Part shown: one piece after another, positions 7,057 to 14,987 of the stretch
Layout: each line of letters begins with the position of its first letter
How positions within the stretch are numbered: position 1 is the first letter of the stretch
Assembly: GCA_039807445.1 (NCBI GenBank)
Contig: JBDHRG010000064.1
Coordinates: 1 to 18,344 of the forward strand
Direction: 5' to 3'
Origin: JBDHRG01 sp039807445
GTDB taxonomy: Bacteria > Pseudomonadota > Gammaproteobacteria > Competibacterales > Competibacteraceae
DNA: 18,344 nucleotides
Notes under the pieces: model-generated
The model's input: only the letters and a program-made list of their open reading frames with translations
The model's database searches: none
What the model was told of the DNA's origin: nothing
Position numbers and translations under genes: made by a program

Positions 7057-8709
7057 TCAGCCCTCACGCAGCGCGCGGCGCAGGATCTTGCCGACGTTGG
7101 TCTTGGGCAGTTCGTCGCGGAACTCGATCGAGTGCGGTACCTTGTACGGCGTCAGGTTCGCGCGGCAGTGCTCGACCAGCGCCTCGGCGGTCAGGCCGGG
7201 GTCTTTCTTGACGACGTAGAGCTTCACCGCCTCGCCCGTCTGCGGATCGGGCACACCGATCGCGGCGGCCTCGAGCACGCCGGGGTGCATCACCGCCACA
7301 CTCTCGACCTCGTTCGGGTACACGTTGAAGCCCGACACCAGGATCATGTCTTTCTTGCGGTCGACCAAGTGCACGTAGCCGCGTTCGTCGACGCGCGCCA
7401 TGTCGCCGGTCTTCAGGAAACCGTCGGTGGTCATCACCTTGGCGGTCTCGTCGGGCCGCGCCCAGTAGCCGCGCATCACCTGCGGCCCCCTGATGCACAG
7501 CTCGCCGACTTCGCCGAGCGCGAGCTCGGCGCCTCCGTCGTCGCGGATGCTGATCTCGGTCGACGGCACCGGCAGGCCGATGCTGGCGTTGTAGTGATCC
7601 ATGTCGAGCGGGTTGATGCACGCCGCCGGCGCGGTCTCGGTCAGGCCGTAGGCTTCGACCAGGTGCGCGCCGGTGAGCGCGTGCCAGCGCTCGGCCACCG
7701 CCTGCTGCAGCGCCATGCCGCCGGCCAGGCACACGCGCAGCGGCTTGAAGTCGAGCGCGGCGAAGCCCTCGGTGTTCAGCAGCGCGTTGAACAGCGTGTT
7801 GACGCCGGTGATCGCGTGGAAGGGATTCTGCGCCAGCTCGTGGACGAAAGCCTTCAAGTCACGCGGATCGGTGATCAAGAGGTTGCACCAGCCGACCTTC
7901 ATGAAGGTCAGGCCGTTGGCGGTCAGCGAAAAGATGTGGTACAGCGGCAGCGCGGTGACGATCGTTCCGGCCTGCTCGCCGATGAACGGTGCGACCCAGG
8001 CCGAGGCCTGCTGCAGGTTCGCGACCATGTTGCCGTGGGTCAGGATCGCGCCCTTGGCGACACCGGTGGTGCCGCCGGTGTACTGCAGGAAAGCGATGTC
8101 CTCGTGGCCGAGCGTCACCGGCTCGCCCGGCGCCTCGCGCAGCGCGTCGCGGAAGGCGGTCGTCGCAGGGATGTTCCAGGCCGGCACCTTCTTCCTGACG
8201 TGCTTGACCACGGCGTTGACGATCCAGCGCTTGGGTACCGGCAGCAGGTCGCCGATCTGGGTCGTGATCACGTGCTTGACGTGCACCTTGCCGAGCACCG
8301 TCTCGAGCGTGTGCGCGAAGTTCTCGAGGATCACGATCGCCTCGACGCCGGCGTCGCGCAGCTGGTGCTCGAGCTCGCGCGGCGTGTACAGCGGGTTGAC
8401 GTTGACCACCACCAGCCCGGCGCGCAGCACGCCGAACAGCGCCACCGGGTATTGCAGCAGGTTGGGCATCATCAGCGCGACGCGCGCGCCGCGCGCGAGC
8501 TTCAGCCGCCGCTGCAGGAAGCCGGCGAAAGCGACGCTCAGCCGGTCGAGCTCGCCGTAGCTCAGGCTGTGGCCGAGGTTGCGGTAGGCCGGGCGCTCGC
8601 GAAAGCGCGCGCAGCTGCGCGCGAAGATGTCGTTGACCGAGCCGAACTCGGACAGATCGACTTCGGCCGGAACGCCGGGCGGATACGAGCTCAACCACAC
8701 CTTGTCCAC
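7057..8709 (-). CDS. fadD: Long-chain fatty-acid--CoA ligase (FadD-like)
   Basis: ATP-dependent activation of fatty acids to acyl-CoA via an acyl-AMP, at the inner face of the membrane, feeding beta-oxidation or lipid synthesis. About 550 residues. Seen (numbered from the GTG at 8709): P-loop YTGGTTGVAKG (210-220), YGLTE (354-358), the hinge/adenylate region TGDMARVDERGYVHLVDRKKD, GFNVYPNEVE, and the C-terminal catalytic Lys541 in the GKILRR motif. The start GTG at 8709 is preferred over the GTG at 8715: GGAGG (8715-8719 on this strand) overlaps the upper codon but is spaced properly for the lower one, and MDKVWLSSYP then aligns with the E. coli FadD N-terminus MKKVWL. It is divergent from the ArsR-type gene. 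Fatty-acid chain preference cannot be read. Confidence 0.93.
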   Translation of the reverse strand: MDKVWLSSYPPGVPAEVDLSEFGSVNDIFARSCARFRERPAYRNLGHSLSYGELDRLSVAFAGFLQRRLKLARGARVALMMPNLLQYPVALFGVLRAGLVVVNVNPLYTPRELEHQLRDAGVEAIVILENFAHTLETVLGKVHVKHVITTQIGDLLPVPKRWIVNAVVKHVRKKVPAWNIPATTAFRDALREAPGEPVTLGHEDIAFLQYTGGTTGVAKGAILTHGNMVANLQQASAWVAPFIGEQAGTIVTALPLYHIFSLTANGLTFMKVGWCNLLITDPRDLKAFVHELAQNPFHAITGVNTLFNALLNTEGFAALDFKPLRVCLAGGMALQQAVAERWHALTGAHLVEAYGLTETAPAACINPLDMDHYNASIGLPVPSTEISIRDDGGAELALGEVGELCIRGPQVMRGYWARPDETAKVMTTDGFLKTGDMARVDERGYVHLVDRKKDMILVSGFNVYPNEVESVAVMHPGVLEAAAIGVPDPQTGEAVKLYVVKKDPGLTAEALVEHCRANLTPYKVPHSIEFRDELPKTNVGKILRRALREG

Positions 8710-8802
8710 GTTCACCTCCGCTGTCGTTGTCGCGCCTGTTCCGCAAGGCTAGCCAGCCGGACGCGGTTCGTGCCAGCCGGCGGCAGGATTTCAGGCAGGC
8801 TC

Positions 8803-8831
8803 TTGACAGAACGAAACCATGAGTTTAGTTA
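8803..8831 (+). promoter_or_regulatory. Candidate promoter of the ArsR-type gene
   Basis: A perfect -35 hexamer TTGACA (8803-8808) is followed at 17 nt by TAGTTA (8826-8831), a poor -10. If correct, transcription would begin at about the ATG at 8839, giving a leaderless or nearly leaderless mRNA; no Shine-Dalgarno precedes that ATG. The operator-like half-site overlaps the -10 region. Confidence 0.45.
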
Positions 8832-8844
8832 TTTGGCTATGTTT
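8827..8844 (-). promoter_or_regulatory. Operator half-site overlapping the ArsR gene start
   Basis: Read on the minus strand, this is AAACATAGCCAAATAACT. It matches 16 of 18 bases with AAACATAACCAAATATCT (9165-9182), one half plus the centre of the palindrome downstream of the gene. It covers the presumed -10 region and the start codon, suggesting negative autoregulation. It lacks the second symmetric arm. Confidence 0.45.
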
Positions 8845-9150
8845 ACCGACTACCTGCGTGCGATCCCCCCGGAATGGCAGCGACTGGCCAAGGTGTTCAC
8901 CGCCCTCGGCGACGAGCACCGCCAGCGCATCCTGCTGACCTTCGAGCCGGGCGAGCGGCTCAACGTCGGCCAGATCGTCGCGGTGTCGACGCTGAGCCGC
9001 TCGGCCGTGTCGCACCACCTGAAGATCCTGCGCGAAGCGGGCGTGCTGCGCAGCAGCAAGGAAGGCAAGGAGGTCTACTACTGGGTCGACCGTGAGCTGC
9101 TGTTCGATTCGTTCAAGACCGTGCTCGCCTACATCCGGACCCACACGTAA
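8839..9150 (+). CDS. ArsR-family winged-helix transcriptional repressor without cysteines
   Basis: Small DNA-binding repressor, 103 residues. Seen: AKVFTALGDEHRQRILLTF (first helices, typical ArsR), the recognition region VSTLSRSAVSHHLKILREAGVL, and the beta-wing SSKEGKEVYYWVD. The protein has no cysteine at all, so the classical metal-thiolate sensing sites (CxC or paired Cys) and disulfide switches are absent; the signal must be something else. The ATG at 8839 begins the only stretch with family similarity; the frame continues upstream as an artefact opposite fadD. No ribosome site is visible, consistent with a leaderless transcript. It lies 68 nt before a small secreted protein, DUF2145 and transporter-acyltransferase genes, which it probably regulates through the palindrome at 9166-9191. 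Target and ligand are inferred. Confidence 0.85.
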   Translation: MFTDYLRAIPPEWQRLAKVFTALGDEHRQRILLTFEPGERLNVGQIVAVSTLSRSAVSHHLKILREAGVLRSSKEGKEVYYWVDRELLFDSFKTVLAYIRTHT

Positions 9151-9158
9151 GCATTTTT

Positions 9159-9191
9159 TTGACCAAACATAACCAAATATCTGGTTATGTT
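9159..9191. promoter_or_regulatory. 26-bp inverted-repeat operator with overlapping -35
   Basis: AACATAACCA (9166-9175) and TGGTTATGTT (9182-9191) are perfect inverted repeats around the 6-nt centre AATATC. A -35-like TTGACC (9159-9164) abuts the left arm, so bound protein would cover the promoter of the secreted-protein gene; no convincing -10 was found. The arms resemble operators of small winged-helix repressors, and a near copy overlaps the start of the adjacent ArsR-type gene, linking site and regulator. A weak terminator is less likely because the stem is AT-rich and no T-tract directly follows. Confidence 0.6.
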
Positions 9192-9218
9192 GTTTTGTAA
9201 GCCCGAGGAGGATCCACC

Positions 9219-9644
9219 ATGAAAACTCGATTCGCAGCCATGACCACCCTGATCGGTGCCCTGCTTGCCGGTGCACCCGCCTTCGCCGACTCCGCCGCTG
9301 CCAGCGTCGACGGCTCGAGGGCGATCACGCGCGGCTCGGCGCTGATCGTCGGCGGCAGCGCGGCGATCGTCGTCAGCGGCGCCGAGCTCGTGGTGGCCAG
9401 CGTGCAGACGGTCGGCGAGATCACGACGCTGGTGCTGCGCGGGGCGTCCGAGGCATCGACGGTGACATTGCAGCTCGCGAGCGACGTGGCGGGAACCGCG
9501 TCGCTCGCGGTGGGCACGGTCCTCACCGTGGTCGCCGAGTCGACCGGCTACGCGCTGATGGTGTCCGGCCGGCTGGTCGCCTACCTCCCGAACGAACTGG
9601 GGCGCTCGCTGCTCCACCATACGCGCTACGGCGAGGCGCACTGA
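9219..9644 (+). CDS. Small secreted protein of unknown function
   Basis: Not recognised as a named family. 141 residues with a clear Sec signal peptide (1-23, ending APAFA, mature start DSAAAS). The ATG at 9219 has a strong AGGAGG (9206-9211) 7 nt upstream. The mature part is rich in Ser, Ala, Val, Gly and Thr with runs such as SALIVGGSAAIVVSGAELVV (40-59) and ASLAVGTVLTVVAESTGYALMVSG. This alternating small/hydrophobic pattern could form beta strands or short membrane-associated segments. It has no cysteine and no catalytic-looking motif; the tail NELGRSLLHHTRYGEAH is more polar. It ends 1 nt before the DUF2145 gene and lies behind the ArsR-type operator, so the two secreted proteins are probably made together and act in the same envelope process. 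Confidence 0.8.
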   Translation: MKTRFAAMTTLIGALLAGAPAFADSAAASVDGSRAITRGSALIVGGSAAIVVSGAELVVASVQTVGEITTLVLRGASEASTVTLQLASDVAGTASLAVGTVLTVVAESTGYALMVSGRLVAYLPNELGRSLLHHTRYGEAH

Positions 9645-9645
9645 G

Positions 9646-10467
9646 ATGCGCGCCGCCGCGTACCTCACGCTGGTGCTGATGCTGTCGCTGCCCGGTGCGG
9701 CTGCACGCGCCGGACAGGCCTGCCAACCCGTACCGTCCGCGCCCGAGGCGGTGCGCAAGGCGCTGCGCCTGGCGCTGGACACGCGCGAGCACCTCGAGCG
9801 CTCCGGCGCCAGCCTCGCGGTGATCGGCCGCGTCGGCTCCGACCTCTCGAAGCATGGCTTGCGCTACAGCCACGCCGGCTTCGTCTGGCGCGATCACCCC
9901 AAGGGCCGCTGGCTGGTGCGCCACCTGCTGAACCATTGCGGCACCGACACCTCGGCGCTGTACGACGAGGGTCTGGGGAACTTCTTTTCGGGCCTCCCCT
10001 TCCGCTACGAAGCCCTGCTGGTGATCCCCTCGCCCGAAGTCCAGCAGCGCCTCGCCCGGATGCTGCGCACGGACCTGCCGCTGCGCCTGTACGAACCGCA
10101 CTACAACATGATCGCCAACCCCTGGGCGACGCGATCGCAGAACTCCAACCAGTGGCTGCTCGAAGTGAGCGCCGCAACCCTGGCCGCACCGGGAGCCGTC
10201 GACTCCCGCGCCACGGTGCAGGCCTGGCTGAAGGCACACGCCTACCAGCCGACCCCGCTGCGGATCGGGGCGACCCAGCGCCTGGGCGCGACGCTGTTTC
10301 GCGCCAACCTCAGCTTCACCGATCATCCGCTCGACACCCGGCTGTCGGGCGTCTACCCGGTCGTCACGGTCGATTCGGTCGTGCGTTTCCTGGAGCGGTT
10401 CGATCCGGCGACCCGGCAGGCGGTGGTCGAGCTCGACCCGCAGCCCGCGCGAGGTGCGCCCCGATGA
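9646..10467 (+). CDS. DUF2145 family secreted protein
   Basis: Exported protein of unknown activity, 273 residues. Signal peptide about 1-22 (hydrophobic core LTLVLMLSLPGA, cleavage after AARA). Features seen: YSHAGFVWRD (74-83, His76), LLNHCGTDTSALYDEGLGNFF (Cys98 region), YNMIANPWATRSQNSNQW (153-170) and LSFTDHPLDTR (222-232) near the end. These match my recollection of the DUF2145 pattern found in proteobacteria. Only two cysteines are present (26 and 98), which might form a disulfide. The conserved His and the Asn/Gln-rich segment could belong to a peptidase- or transferase-like active site, but that is speculation. It starts 1 nt after the previous gene and its stop overlaps the next start (ATGA), indicating translational coupling to both. 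Confidence 0.8.
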   Translation: MRAAAYLTLVLMLSLPGAAARAGQACQPVPSAPEAVRKALRLALDTREHLERSGASLAVIGRVGSDLSKHGLRYSHAGFVWRDHPKGRWLVRHLLNHCGTDTSALYDEGLGNFFSGLPFRYEALLVIPSPEVQQRLARMLRTDLPLRLYEPHYNMIANPWATRSQNSNQWLLEVSAATLAAPGAVDSRATVQAWLKAHAYQPTPLRIGATQRLGATLFRANLSFTDHPLDTRLSGVYPVVTVDSVVRFLERFDPATRQAVVELDPQPARGAPR

Positions 10468-12344
10468 GCCGGCCCAACCAGTTCGCGCTGCTCGGCGAGT
10501 GGCGCTTCGCACCCTTCTTCTGGACGCAGTTCCTCGGCGCCTTCAACGACAATCTGTACAAGAACGCGCTGTTGATCCTGATCGCCTTCCAGGCTGGCAG
10601 CCTCGGCATCAGCGACGCCGGCACCTGGATCAACGCCTGCCAGGCGCTGTTCATCGTGCCGTTCTTCGTGCTGTCGGCGAGCGCCGGCCAGCTCGCCGAC
10701 AAGCTCGAGAAGTCGCGGCTGATCCGCGGCATCAAGCTGCTCGAGATCGGCATCGCGGTCTGCGCGGGCCTGGGCTTGCTGCTCGCCAGCCTGCCGCTGA
10801 TGGTCGCGGCACTGACGCTGCTCGGCGCGCAGTCGGCGCTGTTCGGGCCGGTCAAGTACGCGATCCTGCCGCAGCAGCTGCACACCGAGGAGCTGGTCGG
10901 CGGCAACGCCCTGGTCGAGAGCGGCACCTTCGTCGCGATCCTGCTCGGCACGCTCGCCGGCGGCGTGCTGATGGCACAGGGCGCGGCGAGCGCCGCACTG
11001 GTGGCCGGCGCGACGCTCGCGGTCGCGCTGCTCGGCTGGCTCGCGAGCCTGCGCATCCCCCGGGTACCGGCCGCGGCGCCCGGGCTCGAGGTGAGCTGGA
11101 ATCTCGCGCGCGAAACCGCGCGCTGCCTGCGCTTCGCGCGCGGCAAGCGCACCGTGTTCCTGTCCATCCTCGGCATCTCGTGGCTGTGGTTCTACGGCGC
11201 GCTGCTGCTGGCGCAGCTGCCCGAGTACAGCCGCGCCGTGCTCGGCGGTAACGAACAGGTGGTCACGGCGCTGTTGGCGCTGTTCTCGATCGGCACCGGG
11301 CTGGGCTCGCTCGCCTGCGAAAAGCTCTCGGGCGGGCGCATCGAGCTCGGGCTGGTGCCGCTCGGCTCGATCGGCATGACGGTCTTCGGCCTGGACCTGT
11401 GGCTGCACACGCCGAGCACCCCCTTCGGCGCGAGCCTCGGCGCGCGCGAGCTGTTCGCGCAGCCCGGCGCGTGGCGGCTGGGGCTCGACCTGGCGCTGCT
11501 CGGCGCCTTCGGCGGCCTCTACAGCGTGCCGCTGTACGCGCTGGTGCAGAGCCGCTCCGAAGCCTCGCACCGCTCGCGCGTGATCGCTGCGAACAATATC
11601 CTGAACGCGCTGTTCATGGTGGCTTCGGCGGGGCTCGCGATCGTGGCGCTGAAGCTCGGACTGGGCATCGCCGAGCTGATCCTGGTGGCGGCGGCGCTGA
11701 ACGCGGCGGTCGCGCTGTACATCTACACGCTGGTGCCCGAGTTCACCTGGCGCTTCCTGATCTGGATCTGGATCCACCTGATGTACCGGCTGCGCAAGAC
11801 CGGCCTCGAGCACCTCCCCGAGACCGGTCCGGCGCTGCTGGTGTGCAACCACGTCAGCTTCGTCGATGCGCTGGTGATCGGCGGGCTGTGCCCGCGCCCG
11901 GTGCGCTTCGTGATGGACTACCGGATCTTCCGCCAGCCGCTGCTGGGCTGGTTCTTCCGTCTGGCGCGCACGATCCCGATCGCGCCGCGCAGCGAAGCGC
12001 CCGAGGTGTTCGCGCGCGCCTTCGACGAGGTGCGGCGCGCGCTCGAGGCCGGCGAGCTGGTGTGCATCTTCCCCGAGGGTGGCATCACCCGCGACGGCGA
12101 GCTCCAGCGCTTTCGCGCCGGCGTGCGCGAGATCCTGCGCCGCGCGCCGGTGGCGGTGGTGCCGATGGCGTTGCGCGGCTTGTGGGGCAGCTTCTTCTCG
12201 CGCCGCGCCGGCACCGCGATGCGCGTGCCGCGCGGCATCCTGTCGCGGATCGAGCTCGCCGTCGGCGCACCGGTACCACCCGCCGAAGCGACGCTGCCCC
12301 TGCTCCAGGCCCGTGTCGCCGCGCTGCGCGGCGACTGGCGCTGA
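10464..12344 (+). CDS. MFS (LplT-like) transporter fused to PlsC-type acyltransferase
   Basis: Integral inner-membrane protein, 626 residues. Residues ~10-425 are a major facilitator domain with the LplT-like start FFWTQFLGAFNDNLYKNAL, the loop ASAGQLADKLEKSRLIRGIK (72-91) and about 12 hydrophobic segments. Residues ~435-626 are a 1-acyl-glycerol-3-phosphate acyltransferase domain with the HX4D motif His463-Asp468 (NHVSFVD), RTIPIAPRS, and FPEGG (536-540) followed by ITRDGELQRFR. LplT flips lysophospholipids inward and Aas reacylates them, so a combined lyso-lipid uptake and repair role is the likely reading. Related fusions usually add an AMP-binding acyl-ACP ligase domain; here the protein stops after PlsC. 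The ATG at 10464 overlaps the DUF2145 stop, so the genes are coupled. Confidence 0.88.
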   Translation: MSRPNQFALLGEWRFAPFFWTQFLGAFNDNLYKNALLILIAFQAGSLGISDAGTWINACQALFIVPFFVLSASAGQLADKLEKSRLIRGIKLLEIGIAVCAGLGLLLASLPLMVAALTLLGAQSALFGPVKYAILPQQLHTEELVGGNALVESGTFVAILLGTLAGGVLMAQGAASAALVAGATLAVALLGWLASLRIPRVPAAAPGLEVSWNLARETARCLRFARGKRTVFLSILGISWLWFYGALLLAQLPEYSRAVLGGNEQVVTALLALFSIGTGLGSLACEKLSGGRIELGLVPLGSIGMTVFGLDLWLHTPSTPFGASLGARELFAQPGAWRLGLDLALLGAFGGLYSVPLYALVQSRSEASHRSRVIAANNILNALFMVASAGLAIVALKLGLGIAELILVAAALNAAVALYIYTLVPEFTWRFLIWIWIHLMYRLRKTGLEHLPETGPALLVCNHVSFVDALVIGGLCPRPVRFVMDYRIFRQPLLGWFFRLARTIPIAPRSEAPEVFARAFDEVRRALEAGELVCIFPEGGITRDGELQRFRAGVREILRRAPVAVVPMALRGLWGSFFSRRAGTAMRVPRGILSRIELAVGAPVPPAEATLPLLQARVAALRGDWR

Positions 12345-12383
12345 GCAAGCGCTGGTGTGGGCCCCTTTGCGCGCTGCCTGCGC

Positions 12384-12389
12384 TAGAAT
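12384..12389 (+). promoter_or_regulatory. Candidate -10 element of ettA
   Basis: TAGAAT (5/6 to consensus) in the 101-nt gap before ettA, 56 nt from its start. No good -35 was found at 16-18 nt. It suggests ettA is transcribed separately from the transporter-acyltransferase gene. Confidence 0.45.
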
Positions 12390-12445
12390 CCGGCATCCCG
12401 TGGGGCGCGCCGCGCCCCTCCTCTCCAGGCAAGCCCGGACACGCC

Positions 12446-14110
<1,665 letters not shown>

Positions 14111-14129
14111 CGCTCGACCCCGCTGCCCG

Positions 14130-14152
14130 GCCCGGCCCCGCGCCGGGCTTTT
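14130..14152 (+). terminator. Rho-independent terminator of ettA
   Basis: GCCCGGC (14130-14136), 5-nt loop, GCCGGGC (14142-14148), then TTTT (14149-14152), starting 19 nt after the ettA stop. Clear stem and short T-tract. Confidence 0.75.
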
Positions 14153-14180
14153 CGACGCCCTCGCGAAAGCCGGCAGAAAC

Positions 14181-14219
14181 CCGTCCGTGAATCACATCAC
14201 GGATGGAAGCATTTTCCAT
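14181..14219. promoter_or_regulatory. Two adjoining inverted repeats upstream of the globin gene (CRP/FNR-like site)
   Basis: TCCGTGA (14184-14190) - 6 nt - TCACGGA (14197-14203) is a perfect 7-bp inverted repeat, extended to 10 bp per arm with one mismatch. Its core GTGA-N6-TCAC is the CRP/FNR superfamily layout. Touching it is ATGGAA (14203-14208) - GCATT - TTCCAT (14214-14219), also perfect. They lie 70-110 nt upstream of the TAGAAT promoter element, in an AT-richer patch, so activator or repressor binding is plausible; the regulator is unknown. Confidence 0.5.
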
Positions 14220-14266
14220 AAACCACATAACGAAAACGAAACCCCGCGGCTTTGCTGCACCCGCAC

Positions 14267-14295
14267 TTCAAGCCCCGTGCCACGGCGGGTAGAAT
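14267..14295 (+). promoter_or_regulatory. Candidate promoter of the globin gene
   Basis: TTCAAG (14267-14272), 17 nt, TAGAAT (14290-14295). The -10 is good (5/6), the -35 is weak (3/6), which fits an activator-dependent promoter with the inverted repeats upstream. Predicted leader about 65 nt. Confidence 0.5.
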
Positions 14296-14365
14296 GCGCG
14301 CACCTGCACCGGACACGCCGAAAACATCGGTGCGCTCCTCCGCAATCAAGGGCAGTGCAACGAGA

Positions 14366-14770
14366 ATGGCCACGCAGCCGACTCCTTACGATCGCATCGG
14401 CGGCGCCGAAAGGCTGCGCGAGCTGGTCGACCGCTTCTACGACTTGATGGACAGCCTGCCCGAGGTCGCCACGCTCAGGCGGATGCACCCCGAGGAACTG
14501 TCCGGCTCGCGTGACAGGCTATTCATGTTCCTGTCCGGCTGGCTCGGCGGCCCGGCGCTGTTCGAGCAGCGCTTCGGCCACCCGCGGCTGCGCGCGCGCC
14601 ACCTGCCGTTCGCGATCGACTCCGCGGCCCGCGACCAGTGGCTGCCGTGCATGGCGCGCGCGCTCGACGAGTTCGTTGTCGACGATGCCTTCAAGGCGCG
14701 GCTGTACCAGGCGATCGCCTCGCTCGCCGACCACATGCGCAACCGTGCCGATGCGCCGGAGACGGTCTGA
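14366..14770 (+). CDS. Group II truncated hemoglobin
   Basis: Small 2-on-2 heme globin, 134 residues, the usual size for group II (trHbO type). Such proteins bind O2 and can handle NO or peroxides. Seen: YDRIGGAERLRELVDRFYDLM with Tyr25 (likely B10), the E-helix region MFLSGWLGGP, the proximal heme ligand His79 in LRARHLPF, and Trp92 (likely G8) in DQWLPCM, a group II marker. The ATG at 14366 places the N-terminus at the family position; the frame extends upstream to 14252 over the promoter and is not used. The ribosome site is weak. The gene has its own promoter region with inverted repeats, a hairpin after its end, and sits upstream of sucA. O2/NO-linked control of the gene would fit but is inferred. 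Confidence 0.9.
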   Translation: MATQPTPYDRIGGAERLRELVDRFYDLMDSLPEVATLRRMHPEELSGSRDRLFMFLSGWLGGPALFEQRFGHPRLRARHLPFAIDSAARDQWLPCMARALDEFVVDDAFKARLYQAIASLADHMRNRADAPETV

Positions 14771-14855
14771 CGGCATGCCGCCCGCCGCTCGACGCCCGCG
14801 CAACGCACCCGAGCCGAACCCAGCGCGATTCCCGAGCGCCCGGAATTCCAGCGAT

Positions 14856-14883
14856 CGCGGCCGGCACCGCCGGACCGCGGTTT
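14856..14883 (+). terminator. Possible terminator after the globin gene
   Basis: CGCGGCCGGC (14856-14865) pairs with GCCGG (14869-14873) plus CCGCG (14875-14879) with one bulged A and a 3-nt loop; GTTTC follows. Strong stem but only three Ts and 85 nt after the stop, so moderate confidence. It would separate globin and sucA transcripts. Confidence 0.4.
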
Positions 14884-14932
14884 CGTCCACGAGTCCATTA
14901 CCGTTTCCACCTCGAACATCGGGTCAAAACTT

Positions 14933-14952
14933 CCCGCGGTAAAAAACGCGGG
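14933..14952 (+). promoter_or_regulatory. Hairpin in the sucA leader
   Basis: CCCGCG (14933-14938) and CGCGGG (14947-14952) enclose an A-rich loop GTAAAAAA, 35 nt before the sucA ATG. No T-tract follows, so it is not a forward terminator. It could be a 5' UTR structure; function unknown. The remaining 14771-14987 gap shows no gene, and I see no convincing sucA promoter hexamers. Confidence 0.3.
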
Positions 14953-14987
14953 CGTGTCTGTCAACGACGGGGAGTCAGAAGTAGCCA

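Noticed and set aside
7132..9150. A 672-codon plus-strand frame joining the antisense of fadD to the ArsR-type protein
   Set aside because: Only the last 103 codons resemble a protein family; the rest is antisense to fadD and low complexity. The gene starts at 8839.
9154..9160. Run of seven T after the ArsR-type gene as a Rho-independent terminator
   Set aside because: No GC-rich stem precedes it; the T-run merges into the -35-like TTGACC and operator.
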